Source of the DNA: an uncultured Clostridia bacterium
Lineage (GTDB): Bacteria > Bacillota > Clostridia > Christensenellales > Borkfalkiaceae
NCBI GenBank assembly: GCA_949283125.1
Contig: CASDRK010000002.1
Coordinates: 62,001-126,000, forward strand
Direction: 5' to 3'
Length of the DNA: 64,000 nt
The notes beneath the pieces were generated by a model. It saw only the letters and a program-made list of their open reading frames with translations, ran no database searches and was not told the origin of the DNA. Positions 41,942 to 50,756 of the stretch are shown piece after piece. The translations under genes and the position numbers were made by a program. Each line of letters starts with the position of its first letter. Within the stretch, counting starts at the first letter, position 1.

Positions 41942-42832
41942 CTAATATTGCACCTTAAAATAGTCAAGGTAAAGTTTGAATTTGTCCTGCGCCGTCAGGC
42001 AGGTATCGCGCAAATAGCCGCGTTCGTTTTTCCATTCGCTTAAACCGCGATAATAGAATAGTTTCAGTTCTTCGTCGATAATGAACGGCACGATATTGTA
42101 TTTCAGGCACTCCTTGAAAAGCAACAATCTACCGATACGCCCGTTTCCGTCCTGGAAAGGATGAATACACTCGAATTGGTAATGAAAATCCAAAAGGTCG
42201 TCAAAAGTCTTTTCTTTCTTTGCGTTGTATTCAAAAAGCAATTCCTTCATTTTTTTGGCAACTTCTTCGGGTTGCGCCGTAAACATATCTCCAACGGTAT
42301 TCGGAAATCGTTTATAATCGCCAACAGCAAACCAATCTTGACGGGCGTCCGTTGTTCCGCTTTTTAGTGTGCGGTGTAATTCCTTTATGAATGTTTCCGT
42401 AATTGGCTTTTTTGCGTTTTCAATAATCATGTCAATACACTTAAAGTGATTAGCCGTTTCTACAATGTCGTCAACCTTAACTAATTCACCGTCGATTCCG
42501 ATGGTGTTTGTTTCAAAAATGTAACGGGTTTGGTCATGCGTTAAACGACTTCCTTCAATATGATTGGAATTGTATGTTAATTCGATTTGTACCTTATGAT
42601 AAATGCCGCCCGGAAGTTTTGCTTTTCTTTCTGCAGAAAGCACTTCTAAAAGAGTAGTCGGCAATGCAACTTTCTTATTTGCACGATCGGGTTTTTGAGC
42701 GTCTTCTGGAATATTCCAAGTCTTACCCGTTAAAAACGCACCGTCTATCTTTCCCAAAGCGCAGTAGTTGCGAACGCTCCTCTCCGATATATTCCATTTT
42801 TTAGCCGTTTCGGTTACAGACAGATATTTCAT
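41942..42832 (-). CDS. Fic-domain protein with N-terminal helix-turn-helix
   Basis: A 296-residue protein. Residues 1-45 are a MerR/excisionase-like helix-turn-helix (YLSVTETAKKWNISERSVRNYCALGKIDGA). The Fic core has HPFQDGNGRIGRLL, the full catalytic HPFxxGNGRxxR. An inhibitory helix motif, NSNHIEGSRL (SxxxEG type), precedes it, so this is a self-inhibited class II Fic, which normally AMPylates targets. GAGGTG lies 7 nt before the ATG. Base composition is far more AT-rich than the neighbours. No antitoxin gene is adjacent, consistent with built-in inhibition. Probably acquired. Confidence 0.92.
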   Translation of the reverse strand: MKYLSVTETAKKWNISERSVRNYCALGKIDGAFLTGKTWNIPEDAQKPDRANKKVALPTTLLEVLSAERKAKLPGGIYHKVQIELTYNSNHIEGSRLTHDQTRYIFETNTIGIDGELVKVDDIVETANHFKCIDMIIENAKKPITETFIKELHRTLKSGTTDARQDWFAVGDYKRFPNTVGDMFTAQPEEVAKKMKELLFEYNAKKEKTFDDLLDFHYQFECIHPFQDGNGRIGRLLLFKECLKYNIVPFIIDEELKLFYYRGLSEWKNERGYLRDTCLTAQDKFKLYLDYFKVQY

Positions 42833-42852
42833 ACCATTGCACCTCGTCTATC

Positions 42853-42881
42853 AGTATATCATATTATCGGCAAAAATGCAA
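42853..42881 (-). promoter_or_regulatory. Promoter of the Fic gene
   Basis: TTGCAT (42876-42881), a 17-bp spacer and TATACT (42853-42858) lie just before the ribosome site of the Fic gene. Confidence 0.65.
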
Positions 42882-43018
42882 ATTCAGCTTCTATATAATT
42901 CGTAATATTTTTGCCGATACAGGAAAACATATTCATTTTTCATCTACAAAAACAGTTAAAAACGCGCTGAAAAGGAAAAGCACCAACGAACACGGAACAA
43001 TACTTAAAGATAGCAAAA

Positions 43019-43076
43019 AGCCCGAATTATCGGATAAAAGAGCGGTCAAACCGCTGATTTTCCGACAATTCGGGCT
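43019..43076. repeat. Nested hairpin in the Fic-HNH gap
   Basis: AGCCCGAATT and AATTCGGGCT form an outer stem, extended by TCGGA/TCCGA after one mismatch; inside is a second stem AGCGGT/ACCGCT with a CAA loop. It lies in a 679-bp gap with no convincing gene. ORFs in the rest of the gap are short and unlike known proteins; a relic reading frame may exist on the minus strand near 43343-43398. Confidence 0.6.
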
Positions 43077-43446
43077 GTTAAATATCAATGATTGCGGCAG
43101 CGTGCACTTGCAATCATTTCGCCGTCAAATTCAATTGACATTTACCACCAATAAGAATATGACAATAATGCAACGTCGGGGGCTCCGACCAGACATTTCA
43201 AAAGTCTATTCGCATTTAACGGGTAACATTTTGCTGCCCGTTATTTTTTTGCGTGTTTTTTTACCGCCACATATTCTTTCTATATCCCATTTGTTGAGCC
43301 ATGTTCATTTCATAAATACCTGTCCCATATCAACTTACCGCTCGCTGTTTTACGGTAAATTTATCCTCGAACCCGCTTGCTTTTGGCATGTCAGGATATT
43401 TTTCTATCCGTATAGATCGTCACTTTTTCTTATTGCTTTTATCGGG

Positions 43447-43475
43447 TTGAAAATCGTTTTGGTTTATGCTATAAT
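43447..43475 (+). promoter_or_regulatory. Promoter of the HNH gene
   Basis: TTGAAA (43447-43452), a 17-bp spacer and TATAAT (43470-43475) lie about 37 bp before the ATG. Confidence 0.7.
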
Positions 43476-43511
43476 AATTCTCGTAAAATAAGAATTCACG
43501 GGTAATGCGCA

Positions 43512-44345
43512 ATGATTGTATTTATAATTATATCCTCTATTATAATTATCACGGCAATCACATCATTATATCTGTATTTCAGACAACAAAAATACAACAA
43601 CTTTATTTTACAGAACAGTTTGCGTTTAAAACGATTAAAGGAAATAAATGATCGTTATAAGTTTAATCCATATAATAGTTTTGACCAATATCATATATAC
43701 GATAATGAAAATTTTTATGACACGATTTCTTGCGAAGATTACTTAATTTATCAACTGCAATATATCGGTAAAAAAGTAACATCACAAATAAAACTTATTC
43801 ACGAAAATAAACAACTGTATTCAAAGTATTTGAGCGAAGTTAAGACAGTATCTGATTTTGGTCAATTTGCTGTGCCAATTAACAGCTTGAATCTTAAAAA
43901 ATTGAATAAAATAGAGAAAAGATTTTCACAAAAAATTCTTTTGCATGAACCGGCAACACAATTCGCTCTGACTGTTACACTATATATCTCCAAAATTAAC
44001 GGTCACATATATCGCAAAAAAACCGCTGTTTTTGATGATAACGACATAAATGCGTTTATAAAAAGACTCAATAATAAAAATGGAACATTCTATAACGATC
44101 GCGAAATATGGAATTCACTTTGCAGAGTTGAACGCGGAAAAGTTTCCAATAAAATGCGATTTGCAATTTATAAACGCGATGGATACAGATGTCGAAAATG
44201 CGGTATTTCCGACAGATATGCAAATTTAGAAATAGACCACATTATCCCCATATCAAAAGGCGGAAAAAGCACTTATGATAATCTGCAAACTCTTTGCCAT
44301 AGGTGCAATATTGAAAAAGGTGATAACATCAACGAAAAATATTAG
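43512..44345 (+). CDS. Membrane-anchored HNH endonuclease-like protein
   Basis: A 277-residue protein of low GC content. Residues 2-24 are a single hydrophobic helix (IVFIIISSIIIITAITSLYLYF), then a long polar helical region, and at the C-terminus an HNH domain: FAIYKRDGYRCRKCGISDRYANLEIDHIIPISKGGKSTYDNLQTLCHRCNIEKGD, with CxxC zinc pairs and the DH-N-H catalytic set. The anchor places the nuclease at the cytoplasmic membrane. I know no named system with this layout; a defence or mobile-element role is possible. No strong ribosome site precedes the ATG. Confidence 0.8.
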   Translation: MIVFIIISSIIIITAITSLYLYFRQQKYNNFILQNSLRLKRLKEINDRYKFNPYNSFDQYHIYDNENFYDTISCEDYLIYQLQYIGKKVTSQIKLIHENKQLYSKYLSEVKTVSDFGQFAVPINSLNLKKLNKIEKRFSQKILLHEPATQFALTVTLYISKINGHIYRKKTAVFDDNDINAFIKRLNNKNGTFYNDREIWNSLCRVERGKVSNKMRFAIYKRDGYRCRKCGISDRYANLEIDHIIPISKGGKSTYDNLQTLCHRCNIEKGDNINEKY

Positions 44346-44386
44346 TATAAAATTCATTTTACGTCATTATATCTACAACAAAAAAG

Positions 44387-44415
44387 ACTGCCCGAAATTT
44401 TCGGACAGTTTTTCT
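44387..44415 (+). terminator. Terminator of the HNH gene
   Basis: ACTG and CCGAAA pair with TTTCGG and CAGT around one mismatch, followed by TTTTTCTTTTT. It marks the right end of the low-GC patch. Confidence 0.8.
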
Positions 44416-44519
44416 TTTTCGTTCATAACGTGCGCAGGCGAAACCCGCGGCGGATTTTGATTTTGCGTTGCGCGCAGGGCGCGCACGGCGAAAACGGCAC
44501 ATATGTGCGGGGCAACGCG

Positions 44520-45326
44520 CTACTCTTTATCTTCCGCTCCGCCGTTGGCGGCTGGCGAATATATGTAGTCGTACTTGTATTTATAGACGGAATATTCGTC
44601 GGCGCGCGCCTTCATTGCGCAATACACCTCGTCCCTCAATTTGCGCTGGGCCTGCTTCAGCGGCAGCGATGCGTCGGGGTAGAACGGCCCGTCCACATAA
44701 ACGGTTATGCCCGGCTTTTTAAAAAAGCGGCGCTTGCGGTAGGTCATCGTATAGGAATAGACGGGCGCGCCGAGCTTTGCGGGATAGCGGAAAGAGACGG
44801 CGGGAAATGCGCGCACGCCCGTGTAATACGGCCAGATATGAGCTTCAGGATAGATGGCGACGCAGTTCTTTTTTGAAATTGCCCGCTCGATTTCGCCGTT
44901 GAAGGCAGGCATGAGATGTAAACCAGAAGGTATGGGCAGCGCGCCCGCGTCCATGAGCAGCCATCTTATGCCCCTGATGGACGTGGAATCCTCGTTTACC
45001 ATCACTTTTGCGGCGCGGGGAAAGGCGAGCGCCGTGGGATTGAACGCGTCGCACGCAAAAGCCGTGTGGTTGCCGTAAAAAAAGCACCCCCTGTCCCTGC
45101 ACTCCTTAAGACACTTTTTGTTTACATATTTTACGCCGCGCAGCACCTTCATGTACAGGAACACCGCGGGCGTGGCTATCAGGCGATAGACGATGAAGCG
45201 CCGTATAGCAACGAGCGGATTTGCAGAATGATATTTGAAATTTTCCGGCAGCGGCCTGGTGTCGATGTGCGTTTCGGCAAAGTCGTCGTGGAGCTCGTCC
45301 GAATAATACCTTTTTATCAGTTCCAT
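44520..45326 (-). CDS. Lysophospholipid (1-acylglycerol-3-phosphate) acyltransferase-like protein
   Basis: A 268-residue protein of the PlsC-like superfamily. GNHTAFACDAFNP corresponds to the catalytic His-Asp block, with five residues between His and Asp (HX5D, where classic PlsC has HX4D), and YPEAHIWPYYTG to the substrate-binding block. A hydrophobic N-terminal stretch (VAIRRFIVYRLIATPAVFLYMKVL) would anchor it in the membrane. I choose the ATG at 45326; the longer frame starts in the divergent exchanger promoter region. No ribosome site is evident. Confidence 0.82.
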   Translation of the reverse strand: MELIKRYYSDELHDDFAETHIDTRPLPENFKYHSANPLVAIRRFIVYRLIATPAVFLYMKVLRGVKYVNKKCLKECRDRGCFFYGNHTAFACDAFNPTALAFPRAAKVMVNEDSTSIRGIRWLLMDAGALPIPSGLHLMPAFNGEIERAISKKNCVAIYPEAHIWPYYTGVRAFPAVSFRYPAKLGAPVYSYTMTYRKRRFFKKPGITVYVDGPFYPDASLPLKQAQRKLRDEVYCAMKARADEYSVYKYKYDYIYSPAANGGAEDKE

Positions 45327-45392
45327 ATTGTGTAATGTTACGCCCGGAGCATAAACGCGATATAAAATTTTTATGTAAAAAAATAGCAAAAA

Positions 45393-45424
45393 GTGTTGAT
45401 ATATAACACATTTTGCTGTATAAT
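45393..45424 (+). promoter_or_regulatory. Exchanger promoter with operator-like dyad
   Basis: TTGATA (45396-45401), a 17-bp spacer and TATAAT (45419-45424). A dyad GTGTT-N7-AACAC (45393-45409) covers the -35. The 18-bp site GTGTTGA-N5-AACACA (45393-45410) matches the one on the nifJ promoter at 53668-53685 in every position outside the five central bases. Confidence 0.7.
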
Positions 45425-45453
45425 GGACACAGTAAGCTGCACGGGGGAGAACA

Positions 45454-46449
45454 ATGGATATTTTTTGGAACATACTTGTGCTGGCGGTGAGTTTTTTTCT
45501 GCTGGCAAAGGGTTCGGACTACTTTGTCGACGGCGCGAGCGGCGTGGCCGAAAAGCTGAAAATACCGCAGATAATAATAGGCCTGACGATAGTTGCCATG
45601 GGCACGAGCGCGCCCGAGGCGGCCGTTTCGATAAGCGCGGCAATAGAGGGCAACCCCGACATCACGATAGGCAACATAGTGGGCAGCAACATTCTGAACA
45701 TACTGATAATACTGGGCATATCCTCGGCCATATCCCGGCTGGCGGTGGGCAAGGACACAAATTTTATCGACATACCGGTCATGCTCGGCGCAACGGTTCT
45801 GCTGTTCGCCCTTGGCTTTGACGGCACGATAGGGCTGATCGACGGCATAGTTTTCCTTGCGGTGTTCGCGCTGTATCTTGCCTATCTTTTTGTGATAGCG
45901 CGCAGCCGCATAAACAGACGCGAAGCGGAAGCGATGGCGGACAAGCTGTTAGGCGAGCAGGGTTGCACGCCCGTACAGACGGAAGAAGTTCCGCAGAAAA
46001 AGACGGCGCTGCCCGTTGCGATATGGATGACGGCGCTGGGGCTGGTGCTGATTGTGGTGGGCAGCAATTTTGCGGTGGATTCCGCAACGTTCATCGCCCG
46101 CGCGATAGGCGTGAGCGACAGATTCATAGGGCTGACGATAGTGGCTTTGGGAACCTCCCTGCCCGAGCTTTTCACGTCGGTGACGGCAGCAATAAAAAAG
46201 AACGCCGACATTGCCATAGGCAACATAGTCGGCAGCAACATATTCAACATTCTGTTCATCGTGGGGCTTTCGGCGACGATAACGCCCGTGCCCTTCCCTT
46301 CGGCATTCCTGATAGACACGGGCATAGCATTCGCCGCCGCGGTGTTGCTGTGGATACCCTGCCTTGCAAAAAAGAGCATAGGCCGCGCCACCGGCATAGC
46401 CATGCTGGCCGCGTACTGCGGATATTTTGTGTATCTGCTGCTGGGCTGA
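45454..46449 (+). CDS. Na+/Ca2+ exchanger (CaCA family, YrbG-like)
   Basis: A 331-residue membrane protein that exchanges calcium for sodium (some members also use potassium). Two inverted alpha-repeats are clear: TIVAMGTSAPEAAVSISAAIEGNPDITIGNIVGSNILNIL (N-half) and TIVALGTSLPELFTSVTAAIKKNADIAIGNIVGSNIFNIL (C-half), with the ion-binding Glu and Asn/Ser. About ten helices; a polar loop of about 45 residues separates the halves. GGGGGAG lies 6 nt before the ATG. Single gene with its own promoter, ending at a strong hairpin. Confidence 0.93.
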   Translation: MDIFWNILVLAVSFFLLAKGSDYFVDGASGVAEKLKIPQIIIGLTIVAMGTSAPEAAVSISAAIEGNPDITIGNIVGSNILNILIILGISSAISRLAVGKDTNFIDIPVMLGATVLLFALGFDGTIGLIDGIVFLAVFALYLAYLFVIARSRINRREAEAMADKLLGEQGCTPVQTEEVPQKKTALPVAIWMTALGLVLIVVGSNFAVDSATFIARAIGVSDRFIGLTIVALGTSLPELFTSVTAAIKKNADIAIGNIVGSNIFNILFIVGLSATITPVPFPSAFLIDTGIAFAAAVLLWIPCLAKKSIGRATGIAMLAAYCGYFVYLLLG

Positions 46450-46460
46450 AGACACTTTAT

Positions 46461-46505
46461 AAGGCGCGCGGCGCAACGCATGTTGCGCCGCGCGCCTTTT
46501 TTTAT
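46461..46505. terminator. 17-bp terminator between the exchanger and LysR genes
   Basis: AAGGCGCGCGGCGCAAC, a GCAT loop and its complement (46482-46498), followed by T on the plus strand. Convergent genes on both sides. Confidence 0.85.
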
Positions 46506-46514
46506 CGCCTTTTT

Positions 46515-47399
46515 TTAATTGAAAAGAGCCATAAATTCGCGCAGGGCGAACGGCACGGAGACATGCTTGGGAAGGGCCATTCCCACACCGCGCACGGGCA
46601 GCGACGGGGTTATGTTCAGCTCAAACAGCTCGCCGGAAGCGAGCTCTTTCATTGCGTATTCGCGCGGAACGCAGCCTATGCCCATGCCGCGGCGCGCAAG
46701 CTTGAGCATCAGATCCCAGTTGGCGACTTCGATGTCGGGAGAAAGCGATATGCCCATGGACTGCGTGTACGCCGCAAACGAGCGGCGCGCCACCGTGTTG
46801 GATTCTATCATCAACAGCGGATATTCCTGCAGATCTTTTAAATTCACGCTCTTGCCGGCGAGGGCAGCGTATTTTTCGGACGATGCGACGAAGATGTCCG
46901 AAAGGTGCGCCACAGTGCCCGTGAAATTGACGTCCTTATCCTCCACCGGAAGATTCAGAAAGCCTATGTCGCACTTGTTTTCCTTGAGCTGCGTAATGGT
47001 TTCGGGCGTGGTGCCGGTTATCAGTTCAAACCTGACGGCGGGATATTTTTCGTTGAAGGTCACTATCTTGTCGGCGAGAATGTTGGAAAAGATGGAATCC
47101 GTGGCGCCTATCCTTATCGTGCCGGACGCCGTGGTCTTGAGCTCCAACAGCTTGTTTTCGGCGTCGTCGAGCAGGGCGAGGGCCTCCTCCACCTGTTTGA
47201 AAATGAGTTTGCCGCCCTGCACCGAAAGCTCCATTCCCCTGTGCGTGCGGTTGAACAGCGAAGTGCCGAGCTGACCTTCGAGCTGCTTGACGGCCTGAGA
47301 CACGGCGGGCTGGGAGATGAACAGCTCCTCCGCCGCTCTGGTCAGGCTGCCGCATCTGGCAACCGTGTAAAATACCCTGTAAAGTTCGATGTTGACCAT
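46515..47399 (-). CDS. LysR-family transcriptional regulator
   Basis: A 294-residue regulator. The N-terminal winged helix is YRVFYTVARCGSLTRAAEELFISQPAVSQAVKQLEGQLGTSLFNRTHRGMELS (about residues 6-58), followed by the linker helix and the two-lobed effector domain (GTIRIGATDSIFSNILADKIVTF and PLLMIESNTVARRSFAAY). The effector and targets are not evident; the nearest genes are the convergent exchanger and the upstream mnmE, neither divergent from it. The ATG at 47399 has GGAGG 8 nt upstream; the GTG further out belongs to this site. Confidence 0.92.
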   Translation of the reverse strand: MVNIELYRVFYTVARCGSLTRAAEELFISQPAVSQAVKQLEGQLGTSLFNRTHRGMELSVQGGKLIFKQVEEALALLDDAENKLLELKTTASGTIRIGATDSIFSNILADKIVTFNEKYPAVRFELITGTTPETITQLKENKCDIGFLNLPVEDKDVNFTGTVAHLSDIFVASSEKYAALAGKSVNLKDLQEYPLLMIESNTVARRSFAAYTQSMGISLSPDIEVANWDLMLKLARRGMGIGCVPREYAMKELASGELFELNITPSLPVRGVGMALPKHVSVPFALREFMALFN

Positions 47400-47478
47400 A
47401 TTATTCACCTCCTACCCGGCCGGGCCGCAATTCCGCCGCGCTTCGACGCGCCGCGGACCTGAACGCGCGGCGGCAAAT

Positions 47479-48801
47479 TTACTTGCCGACGCAGAATTTT
47501 GCAAACACCTGCGAAATTATTTCCTCGTTGGCCGTTTCGCCCGTGATCTCGCCGAGGGCCGACCACGCCGAACCGATATCGAGCGAGACGACGTCGAGCG
47601 GGAAGCGGCCGACGGCTTCGGCCGCGGAGCGTAGCGCCGACTGCGCGCGGCAGAGCGCCGCATAGTGGCGCTGTTCGATGACGAACGCCCCTTCCTCGCT
47701 GTTAGACCCCGCAGCCCTGCCCGACATCATGGCTTTCAGCCCGTCTATGTTTTCGCCCGTTCTTGCCGACACCGCGATATCGAATCCCGGCGGAACGGCC
47801 AAGGATATGTCGCACTTATTGAAGATTTTTATGAGCCTTGGGTCGTCTTCGGCAACGCCTTCGAGAGGGACGTAGCCGCCCTCGCACACATACAGCACCA
47901 GATCGGCCGTCTCCACCGCCCGTCTGGCAATGGATATGCCTGCGCTTTCTATCGCGTCCGCGCTTTCGCGCAGTCCCGCGGTATCCACAAGGTTATAGGC
48001 AAGGCCTTCTATCTCTATGCGGCCCTCCACAGCGTCGCGCGTGGTACCGGCCACGGGGGAAACTATGGCCTTGTCGTAACCCAAAAGGGCGTTCAGCAGG
48101 GAAGATTTGCCGGCATTAGGCGCGCCGCACAGCGCGCAAGTGACTCCGCTTTTTATTCTTTTGCCCCTGTCGTAACCGGAGATCAGCGACGATACTTCGC
48201 CGCAGACTTCCGAAAGCCTGACGCCGATGTCGGCGAGGTCGGTGGCGGCGACGTCCTCTTCGGGGTAGTCGATATCCGCGGCTATGCCGGCAAGCAAGTC
48301 CTTGAGAACGGACTGCGCGGCCCTGACCCTGTCTGTAAGTTTTTCAGCATACAGCAGCGCGCCGGCGCGCACTTCGGCCATGGACGAGGCGTTTATCATA
48401 TCCGCCATGCCCTCCGCCGAGGCGAGCGAAAGCTTGCCGTTCAGAAACGCGCGCTTGGTGAATTCGCCGGCTTCGGCCATATCGGCGCCGTTGGACAGCA
48501 CGGCGGAGAGCACCGCGCGCGCCACATATACGCCGCCGTGACAGTGCAGTTCGACGACGTCCTCGCCCGTGAACGAGCGGGGCGCCCTGAAATACACGCA
48601 CAGGCCGTAATCATCGAAGCCGCTGCAGTGTATGCGGCCGGGATACATGCGGTTGGGTATAAAATCCGCTACGCGCGTCTTGCCCGAAGGCGAGAACACG
48701 CGTTGCGCCACGCCGAGCGAACCTGCGCCGCTCAGACGAATTATGGCCACTCCGCCCGGCGCGGGAGCCGTGGAGATGGCCGCGATGACATTGCGTGACA
48801 T
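47479..48801 (-). CDS. mnmE: tRNA modification GTPase MnmE
   Basis: With MnmG it makes 5-carboxymethylaminomethyl uridine at the wobble position. The 440 residues show the N-terminal SRNVIAAISTAPAPGGVAIIRLSG and folate-binding GEDVVELHCHGG, the inserted G domain with GAPNAGKSSLLNALLG, GTTRD, DTAG and NKCD, and the C-terminal C-V-G-K tail that carries the functional Cys. mnmG is not adjacent here. Confidence 0.96.
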   Translation of the reverse strand: MSRNVIAAISTAPAPGGVAIIRLSGAGSLGVAQRVFSPSGKTRVADFIPNRMYPGRIHCSGFDDYGLCVYFRAPRSFTGEDVVELHCHGGVYVARAVLSAVLSNGADMAEAGEFTKRAFLNGKLSLASAEGMADMINASSMAEVRAGALLYAEKLTDRVRAAQSVLKDLLAGIAADIDYPEEDVAATDLADIGVRLSEVCGEVSSLISGYDRGKRIKSGVTCALCGAPNAGKSSLLNALLGYDKAIVSPVAGTTRDAVEGRIEIEGLAYNLVDTAGLRESADAIESAGISIARRAVETADLVLYVCEGGYVPLEGVAEDDPRLIKIFNKCDISLAVPPGFDIAVSARTGENIDGLKAMMSGRAAGSNSEEGAFVIEQRHYAALCRAQSALRSAAEAVGRFPLDVVSLDIGSAWSALGEITGETANEEIISQVFAKFCVGK

Positions 48802-48877
48802 GGCTGTAAATTCCGTACGATCTATAATCTTTGCTTATACCGGAATTATAACACACGCGCGGCTGCAAGGCAACAAA

Positions 48878-48901
48878 AAAACGGCGCGTTTGCGCCGTTT
48901 T
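48878..48901 (-). terminator. Terminator of the membrane protein gene
   Basis: AAAACGGCGC, a 4-nt loop and GCGCCGTTTT; on the minus strand it is followed by TTTG. It ends the leftward gene at 48919. Confidence 0.75.
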
Positions 48902-48918
48902 GGATTTTTATGATTTAT

Positions 48919-49842
48919 TTAAAGATCTCCGAAGGGGTCTTCGGGCGGCTGCTGCGAAGAGCCGCGGTCCTTATCGCCGGACCGCGCGGAGCGGTCGGAC
49001 GAGGAAGGGGACGAACCCATGCCGCCGAAGGGGTCTTCGCCCGAACCTTCGCGGGGGTCTTCATAAGGGTCGCCGGGGGGAGGCGCGCTCGGCCTGCCGT
49101 TGTAGGGATTGTAGCCGCCGTAGGGATTGCCGCCGTTCTGATTGGAATACTGCTGATAAGCTTCGTACCGTCTGCGCTGTTCGCCGCGCACGTAGTCGCG
49201 GTAGTTCATGCCCCTGTTGCCGCGCACGGCAAACATGAGTATGCCCTTGACGGGAAAGAGCACGCAGCCCAGCGACATGAGCACATATCTGCGGCAGGCG
49301 TAGGTCTGGAAAAATGTTATGACAACCAGCACGTTGAGGAGGATGTACAGCAGCTGGACATAGGACAGGATTGTGAGAAGATTGTCGAATATCCACGCCA
49401 ACCACGTTCCCCTTATGCCGCTCGACGCCTGATAGCCGACGATGAGCACCTGCCCGGTGAGCGCGCTCGTCTGAGTGACGGTGTCGTAAAGCCCTCCGGC
49501 ATAAACCATGCCGGCCACGACATAATAGAGGATGAATCCGGCGGCGAGGAGAAGTTCCACGACGGCCAGCGCGGCGGACACGGCTCTGGCGGGGAGATTG
49601 TAGAAGCGGTTTTTATCCGACACCTCGCCGATGTAGTACGTGTTCAAAAAAGGCACGAAGGACATCCACCTGTGCCTGTAGCCTTCCCTGCCGGATATGG
49701 TCCACAGCGCTATTGCCTGAAGTGCGAAGAGCACGGCAAACAGCGCGCCCGCTATTACGGCGGAGACCCAGAGGGCGGTGAAGGGTTCAAAACCGTACGG
49801 CATGAACATATTCATCCACGACAGCAATTCAAAAAATTCCAT
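48919..49842 (-). CDS. Membrane protein with Pro/Gly/Ser-rich C-terminal tail
   Basis: A 307-residue protein with about five helices in residues 20-210 and then a cytoplasmic, disordered tail. The tail is rich in Gly, Asn, Pro, Ser and Tyr (GGNPYGGYNPYNGRP) and contains the motif EDPFG twice, once near residue 271 and once at the very end (EDPFGDL). Repeated short acidic-aromatic motifs of this kind may bind a partner protein. The function is not known. It is a single gene on the minus strand, followed by a strong terminator before mnmE. Confidence 0.75.
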   Translation of the reverse strand: MEFFELLSWMNMFMPYGFEPFTALWVSAVIAGALFAVLFALQAIALWTISGREGYRHRWMSFVPFLNTYYIGEVSDKNRFYNLPARAVSAALAVVELLLAAGFILYYVVAGMVYAGGLYDTVTQTSALTGQVLIVGYQASSGIRGTWLAWIFDNLLTILSYVQLLYILLNVLVVITFFQTYACRRYVLMSLGCVLFPVKGILMFAVRGNRGMNYRDYVRGEQRRRYEAYQQYSNQNGGNPYGGYNPYNGRPSAPPPGDPYEDPREGSGEDPFGGMGSSPSSSDRSARSGDKDRGSSQQPPEDPFGDL

Positions 49843-50006
49843 AAGACATCTCTCTTGAACTTTTCAGCAATATAATTATATTTGCCTTATATATAAGGCG
49901 TGAAACAAAACTGTGAAAATTGAGTAAAATTTACGCGCCGGTCTCTCTTGCGCCCTCCGCTGCCGGGGCAGCGGGCGGAAGATAAGGAGGCGTAAAGCGC
50001 CGCGCG

Positions 50007-50756
50007 TCAGGAAAAGAGGTCGCGACCATAGTCCACATTGAGCAGGGTGAGTCCCCGCGCCGGCAGAGTTTTGCCGACGAGCGAGCGGTCGCCCTCCTCC
50101 AGCGAGCGGACGACGTCAGCGCGGGACAGACGGCCGGCGGCCAGCCCGAGCATGGTGCCCGCCATGGTGCGCACCATGTTGTACAGAAATCCGCCGCCGC
50201 AGACATATATCCCGACGTCCTCCCCCTCCGCTTCCACGTCGACGGAATACACCGTGCGCACGGTTGTTTTAACCTGCGAACGGGCGGCGCAGTAGGCTTT
50301 GAAATCGTGTTCGCCCACAAACGGCTCCGCCGCGCGACGCAGCGCGGAAATATCGATACCCCCCGCAATATGCAGCGAATACCTGTCCTTAAGCGGATTG
50401 CGGCGGGGCGAGAGATACATGCGGTAGACGTAGGTTTTTTTCTTTGCGGAGCGGTTGGCGTCGAAGCCTTCGGGGGCGGCGGCGGAGGCCAGCACGGAGA
50501 CCGACGGAGGCAGACGGGCGTTGAGCGCATCCGCAAGGCGGTCGGGCGGAACGCAGACTTTAAGATCTACGTGGCAGACCTGCCCCGCCGCGTGCACTCC
50601 GCTGTCGGTGCGGCCGCTGGCGGTGAAGACGGCGCTCTCGCCGAAGGCCGAAGCGGCAGCGTCGGCAAGGGCCTGCTGTACGGAAGGGCCGTTGGGCTGG
50701 ACCTGCCAGCCGACGAAATCGGTGCCGTCATAGGCGACTTTGACAACGTATCTCAC
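50007..50756 (-). CDS. truA: tRNA pseudouridine(38-40) synthase
   Basis: Isomerises uridines 38-40 in the tRNA anticodon arm; 249 residues. RYVVKVAYDGTDFVGWQVQPNGPSVQQAL starts the chain; the catalytic Asp is in SGRTDSGVHAAGQVCHVDL, and KKKTYVYRMYL follows. The GTG at 50756 overlaps the ecfT stop (GTGA) and fits the family start; a longer ATG frame is inside ecfT. It is the last gene of the ecfA-ecfT-truA unit, a common arrangement in Firmicutes. Confidence 0.94.
   Translation of the reverse strand: MRYVVKVAYDGTDFVGWQVQPNGPSVQQALADAAASAFGESAVFTASGRTDSGVHAAGQVCHVDLKVCVPPDRLADALNARLPPSVSVLASAAAPEGFDANRSAKKKTYVYRMYLSPRRNPLKDRYSLHIAGGIDISALRRAAEPFVGEHDFKAYCAARSQVKTTVRTVYSVDVEAEGEDVGIYVCGGGFLYNMVRTMAGTMLGLAAGRLSRADVVRSLEEGDRSLVGKTLPARGLTLLNVDYGRDLFS

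Noticed and set aside
43102-43491. A 129-codon plus-strand ORF before the HNH gene
   Set aside because: It has no ribosome site, no recognisable domain, crosses the HNH promoter and has a hydrophobicity explained by the T-rich DNA.
41600-44500. An integrative element with att sites at tRNA-Ser
   Set aside because: There is no copy of the tRNA 3' end at the right border and no integrase; only the composition shift supports transfer.
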